Source of the DNA: Litoreibacter albidus
GTDB taxonomy: Bacteria; Pseudomonadota; Alphaproteobacteria; Rhodobacterales; Rhodobacteraceae
DNA length: 64,000 bases
Direction: 5' to 3'
Assembly: GCF_900107015.1 (NCBI RefSeq)
Contig: NZ_FNOI01000001.1
Span: forward strand, 498,501-562,500
Positions 26,739-33,781 of this stretch are shown piece after piece. The position numbers and the translations under genes were made by a program. Numbering within the stretch: the stretch's first letter is position 1; each line of letters opens with the position of its first letter. The notes below the pieces were generated by a model. That model saw nothing but the letters and a program-made list of their open reading frames with translations. It did not search any database and had not been told where the DNA came from.

Positions 26739-27611
26739 CTAATTGTTCTTATAAACTGCGCAGGCGCACCCTTGCTTGCGCAGTTTTCCGCATAAAGCAT
26801 GCGCCGCGTCACGGGTGTTGCGGCTGAGGCGGGCCATGTACCACCCCTTCAGCTTCGCCACGCGATGCTTTTTGTAAATCACGTCGAGTTTTTCGCCCTC
26901 AACAAGGCCATGGCAGGTTTTGGTCAGCGACTTGAACCGCGCGCGTGCGGCGCTCTTGCTACGCTCCGCCGCCAGTTGAACACCCCACGGCTTGAAGCGC
27001 GGGACCGTGCGCAGCGGCGTCATCTGCCGTTCGCGGGCGAGGACGTAACAAGCGGCGCGAAAGCTACCCGTTTTTGACAGGCGCATGTCATGGGTTTTTG
27101 GCTGACCATCGCGCCACGCCTCCGCGTCTAGTCCGGTGATGATTGGTACGTAGGCTTCTGTCTCTGACGCCAATCCCCGTCCGGCCAAGAAGCCTTCGGC
27201 GCGGGCCTCCCCACCGTTGTAGCCGATCGCTGCCATACCTTCATTGCCGTAGCGCGCGACCATTTCGGCCAAATATTGGGCGGCGTGGTCAATCGCGTCG
27301 GCGGGGTTATAGGGATCTGCCAACCCGCGCTTTGTCGCGGTGGAGCGTATGAATTGTGCGATGCCCATCGCATTTGCGGGCGACAGGGCGTTCGGGTTGA
27401 AGCGACTTTCCTGCCAGATCAACCGCGTGAAGAAGTGCGGGTCCAGCTCGTGGGTGGCGGCGGTGCTCTCTATCAGTTGGCACAGGTCAAACACGAAATG
27501 TTGGGCGCGGATGCACTGCACCTGATCCCATTTGCCGGACGTGCACATAGGATCAGGAGGTGCGGCCATGGCGGGGCTAGACAGCCACAGAAGTGCAAGG
27601 AACCATCTCAT
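26739..27611 (-). CDS. Lytic transglycosylase (SLT domain), secreted
   Basis: A peptidoglycan-cleaving enzyme. The 290-residue product has a signal peptide (about 1-16). An SLT (goose-lysozyme-like) domain covers about 50-150, with catalytic Glu68 in IWQESRFNP, then NAMGIAQFI and IGYNGGEARAEGFLAG. A C-terminal SPOR-like segment follows (about 255-287, KGWYMARLSRNTRDAAHALC), which would bind denuded glycan. Eight cysteines may give disulfides in the periplasm. It is convergent with the NuoEF gene and divergent from ftsY. Confidence 0.85.
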   Translation of the reverse strand: MRWFLALLWLSSPAMAAPPDPMCTSGKWDQVQCIRAQHFVFDLCQLIESTAATHELDPHFFTRLIWQESRFNPNALSPANAMGIAQFIRSTATKRGLADPYNPADAIDHAAQYLAEMVARYGNEGMAAIGYNGGEARAEGFLAGRGLASETEAYVPIITGLDAEAWRDGQPKTHDMRLSKTGSFRAACYVLARERQMTPLRTVPRFKPWGVQLAAERSKSAARARFKSLTKTCHGLVEGEKLDVIYKKHRVAKLKGWYMARLSRNTRDAAHALCGKLRKQGCACAVYKNN

Positions 27612-27716
27612 AAGGCGACGCTACCCTGACAGGCAATTCAGCGCCACATCTTCCATCTGACGGCGCAAGGGGTTAGGTGGGATAACGTCGCAACAGTTAA
27701 GGCCTCGCTGACCCTC

Positions 27717-29168
27717 ATGTCTTTTTTCAAAAAGCTTAAAACGAAGTTGTTCAAATCGTCCTCCAAACTGGAGGAGGGCTTGGATGCGATCGTCGAAGAC
27801 GGCGGCGTTGAAGAGGATGTGAACGCCGAGGCACCGCAGGTTGAAGCACCTGTGGATGACGCGGCACAGCGGGAAGCGGAGCAACGCCAAGCTGAGGCTG
27901 ACGCAGAGGCGCAACGCCAAGCTGAGGCGGAGCGCCAAGCCGAGGCTGAGGCCGCCGCGCGCGCAGCAGCAGAGGCTGAAACCGCTGCCCGCTTGGCCGA
28001 GAACGCGCGGATCGCGTCGGAGGCCGCTGCGCAAGCCGACGCCGATGAAGCGGCAGCCAAGAAAGCACAAGCCGCCGCGGCACGTGCGGCGCAGCAAGCC
28101 GAAGAAGCCCGCGCCGCACAGGCCCGCGAAGAAGCCGCGCTGGCCGCCGAGCAGGCACGACAGGCCGAAGCCGCCAAGCAAGCGCAAGAGGCCGAAGCCG
28201 AGCGAAAAGCCGCGGCACGTGCGCTTGAAGAACTGGAAGTTGAGAAAGCCGCCGAGAAGGCCGCCTCAGAGGCGAAAGCCCCTGGGTTGCTGGGTCGTCT
28301 CATGGGGCGCAAAGAGCAAAAGACCGTTGTGCGCCGCGAGTTGGACGACGACATGCTGGAGGCGCTGGAGGAACTGCTCATCGCGTCCGACATGGGCGTT
28401 GATACGTCCTTGCGCGTGACCGCGAACATGGCGGAAGGGCGCTTCGGCAAGAAGCTCTCGACGCAGGAAATCAAGGACCTTCTGGCCTCCGAGATCACGA
28501 AGATCATGGAGCCCGTGGCCAAGCCCATGCCGATCTATCCAAAACGCCCGCAGGTGGTGTTGGTGGTGGGGGTCAACGGCTCTGGCAAAACCACAACCAT
28601 TGGCAAGCTGGCGCTGCAATTCTCCAACGCGGGCAAGAAGGTGGTGATCGCTGCGGGCGATACCTTCCGCGCCGCTGCCGTAGAGCAATTGCAGGTCTGG
28701 GGGGAGCGCGCGGGCGTGCCGGTGCTGACCGCGCCAGAGGGCTCCGACCCCGCGTCTTTGGCCTATGAGGCGATGCAAAAAGCAGAAGCGGACGGCGCGG
28801 ACTTGCTGTTGATCGACACCGCCGGACGTTTGCAAAACCGTACGGACCTGATGGAGGAGTTGGCCAAAATCGTTCGCGTCATTCGCAAGAAAGACGAAAC
28901 CGCGCCGCACAACACACTGTTGGTGCTGGACGCCACGACAGGGCAGAACGCGTTGAACCAGGTGGAGGTGTTCCGCCAGATCAGCGACGTGTCCGGCCTT
29001 GTGATGACCAAGTTGGACGGCACCGCAAAAGGCGGCGTGCTGGTGGCCTTGGCGGACAAATTCGGCCTGCCCATCCACGCCATCGGCGTGGGGGAACAGA
29101 TCGACGATCTCGCCCCCTTCGACCCCGAGGAATTCGCGCAAGCCCTTACAGGCACCGCCACCGAGTAA
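27717..29168 (+). CDS. ftsY: Signal recognition particle receptor FtsY
   Basis: FtsY is the GTPase that docks signal-recognition-particle complexes at the membrane. The 483-residue product has a basic amphipathic N-terminus (MSFFKKLKTKLFK) and a very long Ala/Glu/Gln-rich helical region (about 45-190). The N domain follows (about 205-270) and then the G domain with the P-loop GVNGSGKTT (285-293), DTFRAAAVEQL, LLIDTAGR and MTKLDGTAKGG. The catalytic part is normal. The helical linker is longer than in E. coli and probably forms a single extended helix. EamA and YciB/IspZ membrane proteins follow downstream. Confidence 0.96.
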   Translation: MSFFKKLKTKLFKSSSKLEEGLDAIVEDGGVEEDVNAEAPQVEAPVDDAAQREAEQRQAEADAEAQRQAEAERQAEAEAAARAAAEAETAARLAENARIASEAAAQADADEAAAKKAQAAAARAAQQAEEARAAQAREEAALAAEQARQAEAAKQAQEAEAERKAAARALEELEVEKAAEKAASEAKAPGLLGRLMGRKEQKTVVRRELDDDMLEALEELLIASDMGVDTSLRVTANMAEGRFGKKLSTQEIKDLLASEITKIMEPVAKPMPIYPKRPQVVLVVGVNGSGKTTTIGKLALQFSNAGKKVVIAAGDTFRAAAVEQLQVWGERAGVPVLTAPEGSDPASLAYEAMQKAEADGADLLLIDTAGRLQNRTDLMEELAKIVRVIRKKDETAPHNTLLVLDATTGQNALNQVEVFRQISDVSGLVMTKLDGTAKGGVLVALADKFGLPIHAIGVGEQIDDLAPFDPEEFAQALTGTATE

Positions 29169-29204
29169 CGCGCGTATTATGCCCGTGCACAGAAAGACGA
29201 TCTT

Positions 29205-30110
29205 ATGAGCGAATGGCTCACCTCCTTGGAGGGCACCGAGGCGGGGCACCAACTGGCGTTGGGGCTGGCCTTGATGGCGGCGCTGCTTCATGCGGTGTTC
29301 GGCGCGCTACAAAAAGGGCGGCATGACCCGTGGATGTCGCGCGGAGCTATTGATTTCAGCTATGGCCTGATCGCGGCACCATTCGCCTTGTTTGTCGTCC
29401 CGTGGCCGGAGCCACACATGTGGCCCATCTTTGCCACCGCCTATGTGATCCACGTCCTTTACAAGCTGTTACAAGGCTTCACCTACAGCAAGGGGGCGTA
29501 CACAGTCGTCTATCCGGTGGTGCGCGGCACGGGGCCGCTGTTCGCCGTTATCGGCGCGTATTTCCTGTTTGGCGAGACGTTCAACGCGGTGCAATGGCTT
29601 GGCGTCGCGACGTTGCTGGCGGGGATCTACGGCTTGGCGGCGTATAACCTGCGCACCATCACCGTAAACCGCGACACGCTGGTGCCTGCTTTGTGGCTGG
29701 CGGTGGCGACGGGCCTATTCGTGGCGGCCTACACCACCTATGACGCCTACGGCATCCGCGCGACGGCCAATCCGTTCACCTTCCTCGCGTGGTTCTTCTT
29801 TATCGACGGGCTATTTTTCATGCCGCCCGTCGCCGCGTATATGTGGTGGCGAAAAACCGATCGCCCGACGCTGGGGCCGCTGATGGCGCGCGGCGTGCTG
29901 GGCGCGTTTGTCGCGTTTTTCTCCTTCGGCTCGATCATGCTGGCGACACGTTTGGACAATGTGGGGGAGGCCGCCGTCCTGCGCGAGACCTCCACCGTAT
30001 TTGCAGCCTTGATCGGCTGGGTGGTTTTGGGCGAGAAGGTCGGACCGCGCCGCCTGACGTTGATGGCGCTCATCGCGCTTGGCGCGGTAATTGTAGAAGT
30101 TGGAGGCTAG
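29205..30110 (+). CDS. EamA/DMT-family transporter
   Basis: A 301-residue integral membrane protein of the drug/metabolite transporter family, with about ten predicted helices in two EamA-like repeats (about 15-145 and 160-300). Conserved motifs include TYSKGAYTVVYPVVRGTGPLF in the first repeat and AVLRETSTVFAALIGWVVLGEKV in the second. The substrate cannot be told from sequence. It lies 36 bases after ftsY and 3 bases before the YciB/IspZ gene, so it is likely co-transcribed with both. Confidence 0.88.
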   Translation: MSEWLTSLEGTEAGHQLALGLALMAALLHAVFGALQKGRHDPWMSRGAIDFSYGLIAAPFALFVVPWPEPHMWPIFATAYVIHVLYKLLQGFTYSKGAYTVVYPVVRGTGPLFAVIGAYFLFGETFNAVQWLGVATLLAGIYGLAAYNLRTITVNRDTLVPALWLAVATGLFVAAYTTYDAYGIRATANPFTFLAWFFFIDGLFFMPPVAAYMWWRKTDRPTLGPLMARGVLGAFVAFFSFGSIMLATRLDNVGEAAVLRETSTVFAALIGWVVLGEKVGPRRLTLMALIALGAVIVEVGG

Positions 30111-30113
30111 AGC

Positions 30114-30719
30114 ATGGCTGAGAAGAAAATCTCTCAAGGGTTGAAATCGGCGCTGGAACTGGGCCCTGTGCTGCTGTTCTTCGTAGCCTATGTGAAGATG
30201 AAGGAAGAGGTCTATACCTTTGGCGGAGTTGACTATTCCGGCTTCATCGTCGTGACGGCGCTGTTCGTGCCGCTGCTCCTTCTGTCGATGGCAATCTTGT
30301 GGAAGCTGACCGGAAAGCTAAGCCGCATGCAGGTGCTGACCGCCTTTATGGTGATCTTCTTCGGCGGGCTGACGGTCTATTTCAACGATGAGAAGTTCTT
30401 CAAAATCAAAACCACCATCGTCTATGGCTTCTTCGCCAGCATGTTGGGCATAGGTTTGTTGCTCAAACGCTCTTGGCTTGAATATGTGATGGATGACTTT
30501 TTGCCCCTGAAACCAGAGGGCTGGATGATCCTGACGAAGCGCCTCGCCGCGATGTTTGCAGCACTCGCCATCGCCAACGAATTGGTCTGGCGTTTGATGT
30601 CGACCGATGCGTGGGTAAAGATCGAAACCTTCGGCTTCCCCGTCGCATTATTCGTGTTCTTCATGTCGCAAGCGGGCATGTTGCAGCGCTACGCTGACGA
30701 GCCCCACGAGGACGCCTGA
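30114..30719 (+). CDS. ispZ: Inner-membrane septation protein A (YciB/IspZ)
   Basis: A 201-residue membrane protein with about five or six helices. Family motifs are KSALELGPVLLFFVAY (about 10), GGLTVYFNDEKFFKIKTTIVYG (about 84-105) and LKRSWLEYVMDDFLPL. YciB affects cell-envelope integrity and interacts with division and elongation proteins in E. coli; IspZ was first described from Shigella septation mutants. It follows the EamA gene by 3 bases and ends the ftsY unit. The 104 bases after it hold no supported gene. Confidence 0.9.
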   Translation: MAEKKISQGLKSALELGPVLLFFVAYVKMKEEVYTFGGVDYSGFIVVTALFVPLLLLSMAILWKLTGKLSRMQVLTAFMVIFFGGLTVYFNDEKFFKIKTTIVYGFFASMLGIGLLLKRSWLEYVMDDFLPLKPEGWMILTKRLAAMFAALAIANELVWRLMSTDAWVKIETFGFPVALFVFFMSQAGMLQRYADEPHEDA

Positions 30720-30823
30720 GCGGGGCCCTAGCGGCTCGGTGAAGTGGCGGCACTTGCGGTCATGCTGACCTCGGACGAGGTCGCATATATGACGGGGCCC
30801 GAACGGTAGACGGGGCGGGGGAG

Positions 30824-31924
30824 CTATCCGACGTGGAACAGGGTGTTGAACAGCTTGGGGTCCAAGCTGTCGGCGGCAAAGGTCGGGCCTTCCGTCATGA
30901 CGGACACCGCGTCGTGGCTGTGCAGGCTTTCCTGATGTGAGGCGATAACGCGGAAGTCCTTGATCCGTGGCTCCGCCTGCAACTGGGCGCAGAAGGACCG
31001 CGCGGCATCCTCAACGAAAATTGGGTTCGCGGCGTTCAGCTCCGCGAAGGCCTGCTCGTCCTCGCGTTTGACCATCACTTGGGTCTCCGTCGGGACGGCC
31101 GCGCGGCAAAGCTCGATCACATCCTCAAACCAGAGGCATGTTGCCGCGCTGTCCACCTCGACCGATATCCGCGCGACGGAACGTTGGGAATGTGGCGTGG
31201 CCAGTTGGCCGCGAAACTGGCGGGCGTGCTCAGATAGCTCCAGCGAGCACGGGCAGGTGGACGAATATACGTAATCAAGGTGCAGTATCTTCTTACGCGT
31301 CCCAGCCACGTCCACAACTTCCAACGCTATGTCGTAGTATTGATATCCGGACAGGCCGGAGCGCAGGCTGTCCACCTTCATCGGGAACGAAAACCGCATC
31401 TGGATGCGGGCGTCGAAGCTCTCCAGATCGGTCTTGTAGGCGTCCAGCGTCTCTTCGATCACCTCGAAACTGAACGTCTGCTCCGCGTGCCTGTAGAAGC
31501 TGCGCATAATGCGCGACATGTTGATGCCCTTCTTCTCCGCCTCCAGAGACACGGTGCCCGTCACCGAGGTCTCAAGCGTCAGGTCGTCGCCGTCGCGGGT
31601 GTGGACCCGAATGGGCAGGCGAAAGTTGGAAATCCCTACGTGCTGTATATGCTGTTTCGCCCCGCGGATCAGTGAGGACGGCCCGTTTTGCAGGTCCGGC
31701 ATGGAGGCTTTGTAAGCCTCATCCACGGCGAAATCTTCGGGGTAGGCGCGGGCAAGGGCAGGGTAATTGGCCAGCTCCGCACCGGGGATCAACCGCGAGA
31801 TCAGCGGATCCATCTCGGCCACCTCCACAGGATCGGCGTTGCCCGCCCACTGACGCAGAAGCGCAAGGGCTTCTTCGGCCTCTTCGCGAGTCGGCTCGTC
31901 CGACTTCGGGCTGTGTACGTTCAT
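30824..31924 (-). CDS. folE2: GTP cyclohydrolase FolE2 (type IB)
   Basis: FolE2 converts GTP to dihydroneopterin triphosphate, the first step of folate synthesis, and unlike FolE does not depend strictly on zinc. The 366-residue product carries YVYSSTCPCSLELSEHARQFRGQ (active-site Cys-Pro-Cys) and TPHSQRSVARIS with conserved His. Length fits the family (300-370). The ATG at 31924 follows a strong aaggagg site; an upstream extension to 32068 is antisense or leader sequence. It is downstream of metZ with an 88-base gap containing alternative hairpins. folB and folP are elsewhere in the window. Confidence 0.94.
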   Translation of the reverse strand: MNVHSPKSDEPTREEAEEALALLRQWAGNADPVEVAEMDPLISRLIPGAELANYPALARAYPEDFAVDEAYKASMPDLQNGPSSLIRGAKQHIQHVGISNFRLPIRVHTRDGDDLTLETSVTGTVSLEAEKKGINMSRIMRSFYRHAEQTFSFEVIEETLDAYKTDLESFDARIQMRFSFPMKVDSLRSGLSGYQYYDIALEVVDVAGTRKKILHLDYVYSSTCPCSLELSEHARQFRGQLATPHSQRSVARISVEVDSAATCLWFEDVIELCRAAVPTETQVMVKREDEQAFAELNAANPIFVEDAARSFCAQLQAEPRIKDFRVIASHQESLHSHDAVSVMTEGPTFAADSLDPKLFNTLFHVG

Positions 31925-31939
31925 CGGGCTTGCCTCCTT

Positions 31940-31973
31940 GGGGCGCGGCGACTGCGCCCCCTGTATATGGGGG
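31940..31973 (-). promoter_or_regulatory. Two mutually exclusive hairpins before the folE2 ribosome site
   Basis: In the metZ-folE2 gap, the minus-strand G run can pair with either of two partners. One pairing is the 7-bp stem ggggcgc (31940-31946) with gcgcccc (31954-31960). The other is the 5-bp stem ccccc (31957-31961) with ggggg (31969-31973). The two share 31957-31960, so both cannot form at once. The first ends directly next to the folE2 aaggagg. This could tune folE2 translation or end part of the metZ transcript; no ligand-binding aptamer is recognised. Confidence 0.4.
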
Positions 31974-32012
31974 TGCAGCCGTGCGTTACAAAGGAAAACC
32001 GACCAATTCGGA

Positions 32013-33194
32013 CTAGACCGCGTCCAGCGCCGTGCGGATGTCGTCCAGCAGATCGGCCTTGTCTTCAAGGCCCACCGACATGCGGATCAGCCCGTCTGTG
32101 ATGCCCAGCTCTGCACGTTGCTCCACCGAGAGGCGTTGGTGCGTCGTGGTCGCAGGGTGTGTGGCGATGCTTTTGCTGTCGCCCAGATTGTTGGAGATCA
32201 GCACGATGTCCAGCGCGTTCAGGAAGCGGAACGCTGCGTCCTTGCCACCTTTAATATCGAGCGAGATTACCGTCCCGCCAGCGCCCATTTGTTCTTTTGC
32301 AACAGCCTGTTGCGGGTGGGAGTCCAGGTAAGGGTACAGCGTGCGATCCAGCTTGGTGTGGCCTTCCAAGGCCTCTGCGATGAACAGTGCGCTTTCGGCC
32401 TGCGCCGCACAGCGCAGATGCATCGTTTCGAGCCCCTTCAGCATGACCCAAGCGTTGAACGGCGAGAGGGAGCCGCCTGTGTGCTTCAGGTAAGGCTCCG
32501 CCGTTTTGCGGATAAACTCTTTGGTGCCGCAGATCACGCCGCCCAAACACCGCCCTTGGCCGTCGATATGTTTGGTGGCGGAATAGACGATGACATCGGC
32601 GCCAAGTTCTGCCGCTTTAGAAAATGCAGGTGTGGCGAATACGTTGTCGACCACCACGGTCGCGCCCTTGGCGTGGGCAATTTCCGCGACGCCTTTCAGG
32701 TCGATGACCTCCAATGTCGGGTTGGACACGGATTCCAGAAATACTGCCTTGGTGTCGTCGCGTACTGCGGCTTTCCATGCGTCCAAGTCAGTGCCGTCCA
32801 CAAAGGTCACGTCGACGCCAAAGCGGGTCAGAATTTCCTCAAGGATATAAAGGCAGGAGCCAAACAGCGCCTTGGCGGACACCACGTGGTCTCCAGCTTT
32901 CAGCATCGACGTCAGCGCGCCGCTGACAGCCGCCATGCCCGACGCGGTCGCGAAGGCGTCTTCGGTGCCTTCAATTGCGGCGATGCGGTCTTCGAACATG
33001 CGCACGGTGGGGTTGCCGTAGCGGGCGTAGATGAATTCGTCTGGGCCGCTTTCGATAAAGCGGGCTTCGGCCTGCTCGGCGCTGTCGTAAACGAAGCCTT
33101 GCGTCAGGAAGATCGCTTCGGACATCTCGCCGTATTGGGAGCGGCGGGTGCCGCTGTGGACGGATTTTGTGCGGGGGGACCAGTCTTTTGTCAT
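32013..33194 (-). CDS. metZ: O-succinylhomoserine sulfhydrylase
   Basis: MetZ makes homocysteine directly from O-succinylhomoserine and sulfide, in methionine synthesis. The 393-residue product belongs to the Cys/Met-metabolism PLP family. It has Tyr/Arg in FIYARYGNPT, the substrate pocket TASGMAAVSGAL, and the PLP lysine K208 in YSATKHIDGQG. GGSLSPFNAWVMLKGLETM follows. It starts at the ATG at 33194, after agagga. Its ATG overlaps the stop of a 21-codon upstream ORF, and the leader carries a SAM-II aptamer and a terminator, so methionine supply probably controls it. A longer in-frame start at 33323 or 33266 is rejected. MetY/MetB cannot be fully excluded by sequence, but MetZ fits the family and context best. 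Confidence 0.93.
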   Translation of the reverse strand: MTKDWSPRTKSVHSGTRRSQYGEMSEAIFLTQGFVYDSAEQAEARFIESGPDEFIYARYGNPTVRMFEDRIAAIEGTEDAFATASGMAAVSGALTSMLKAGDHVVSAKALFGSCLYILEEILTRFGVDVTFVDGTDLDAWKAAVRDDTKAVFLESVSNPTLEVIDLKGVAEIAHAKGATVVVDNVFATPAFSKAAELGADVIVYSATKHIDGQGRCLGGVICGTKEFIRKTAEPYLKHTGGSLSPFNAWVMLKGLETMHLRCAAQAESALFIAEALEGHTKLDRTLYPYLDSHPQQAVAKEQMGAGGTVISLDIKGGKDAAFRFLNALDIVLISNNLGDSKSIATHPATTTHQRLSVEQRAELGITDGLIRMSVGLEDKADLLDDIRTALDAV

Positions 33195-33256
33195 GTCATC
33201 CTCTGTTGGGCATCGCCCAAATAAAAAGCCTCCACCGGAAAAAGGGGGAGGCTCAT
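33191..33256 (-). CDS. Leader ORF overlapping metZ (21 codons)
   Basis: A short open frame starts at the ATG complementary to 33254-33256 and encodes MSLPLFPVEA followed by 11 more residues. It ends in a TGA that overlaps the metZ ATG as ATGA (33191-33194). The only good ribosome site for it, AGAGG (33267-33271), lies 10 bases upstream and forms the 3' edge of the SAM-II aptamer. Codons 2-10 coincide with the terminator hairpin. It therefore looks like a control peptide: sequence and position are seen, translation is inferred. The peptide has no methionine enrichment that would suggest classic codon-based attenuation. Confidence 0.5.
   Translation of the reverse strand: MSLPLFPVEAFYLGDAQQRMT
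33222..33253 (-). terminator. Intrinsic terminator inside the metZ leader
   Basis: On the minus strand a hairpin forms from agcctcc and ggaggct (33247-33253 with 33227-33233), extended by a CC/GG pair after one mismatch. It is followed by TTTTTATTT. It lies after the SAM-II aptamer and before metZ, and within the leader ORF. Transcripts not protected by a translating ribosome would be expected to stop here. Confidence 0.7.
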
Positions 33257-33266
33257 AGCAATCCAT

Positions 33267-33319
33267 CCTCTTTAGCAGCATATTTAACGTGGCCCGCAAT
33301 CCGGTAACAAATCGCCACG
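33267..33319 (-). promoter_or_regulatory. SAM-II riboswitch aptamer upstream of metZ
   Basis: The minus strand shows the SAM-II pattern. A 6-bp P1 stem pairs cgtggc (complement of 33314-33319) with gccacg (complement of 33288-33293). The loop has the conserved ATTTG and TTGC, then GTTAAA, and the 3' block GCTAAAGAGG (33267-33276), which pairs back as a pseudoknot. SAM-II aptamers bind S-adenosylmethionine and typically hide the ribosome site when occupied; here the hidden AGAGG belongs to the leader ORF. The family normally precedes metA, metX, metZ or metC in alphaproteobacteria. I judged it by eye; a covariance-model search would settle it. Confidence 0.83.
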
Positions 33320-33324
33320 GCACG

Positions 33325-33353
33325 TGGATACGCCCCTGCGTTTACGGGGTCAA
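33325..33353 (-). promoter_or_regulatory. Sigma-70 type promoter of metZ
   Basis: The minus strand reads TTGACC (33348-33353), then a 17-base spacer, then TATCCA (33325-33330). The transcription start expected 6-8 bases downstream falls right at the first base of the SAM-II P1 stem (33319), as is usual for these leaders. The -35 box is near consensus, the -10 moderate. Confidence 0.6.
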
Positions 33354-33411
33354 GTCGCAGGTCGGCACCTATCCGCGCTGTTCAGGTAATCGTGACTTTG
33401 GCGGGGTGGGC

Positions 33412-33759
33412 TCAGCCCAGATGGCGGCGGATGGCATCGACAAGTTCGGTCATGCTAAACGGCTTGCCGATCAGCACGGCCTCTTCGGGCAAAAACTCTA
33501 GCTGGTCGCGGGTGTAGCCCGAGACGACAATATAGGGCAGTGCTTTGGCTTGCAGGTGCTCAATGATAGGTTGCACGCTATGTCCACCAAGGTTTGCATC
33601 CAGCACAACGCCGTCGCAGGGCATGGAGTCGAGCATGCTCAGGCCTTCGTCCACGGTCTGAGCGGTGCCGATCACGTGGCAATTCGCGTCCGCGATCGCG
33701 AACTCGATATCGAGCGCGATCAAGGTTTCGTCTTCGACCAGCAGAATTTTCTTAGTCAT
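33412..33759 (-). CDS. Single-domain response regulator (CheY-like)
   Basis: A 115-residue receiver domain with no output domain. The acidic pocket E9/D10, phospho-acceptor D54 in VVLDANLGG, the conserved Ser/Thr position (VVSGYT) and K99 (GKPF) are all present, so it should be phosphorylated. It lies 22 bases after the HWE histidine kinase and is almost surely its partner, as with many alphaproteobacterial HWE pairs. With no output domain it must act through protein contacts, as a phosphate sink or a relay. It separates the kinase from the metZ leader. Confidence 0.92.
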   Translation of the reverse strand: MTKKILLVEDETLIALDIEFAIADANCHVIGTAQTVDEGLSMLDSMPCDGVVLDANLGGHSVQPIIEHLQAKALPYIVVSGYTRDQLEFLPEEAVLIGKPFSMTELVDAIRRHLG

Positions 33760-33781
33760 TTTCTTTATGCCCTAAAAGGTG

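Noticed and set aside
33195-33323. In-frame extension of metZ into its leader
   Set aside because: It would run through the terminator and the SAM-II aptamer. The ATG at 33194 has its own agagga, and the family starts there.
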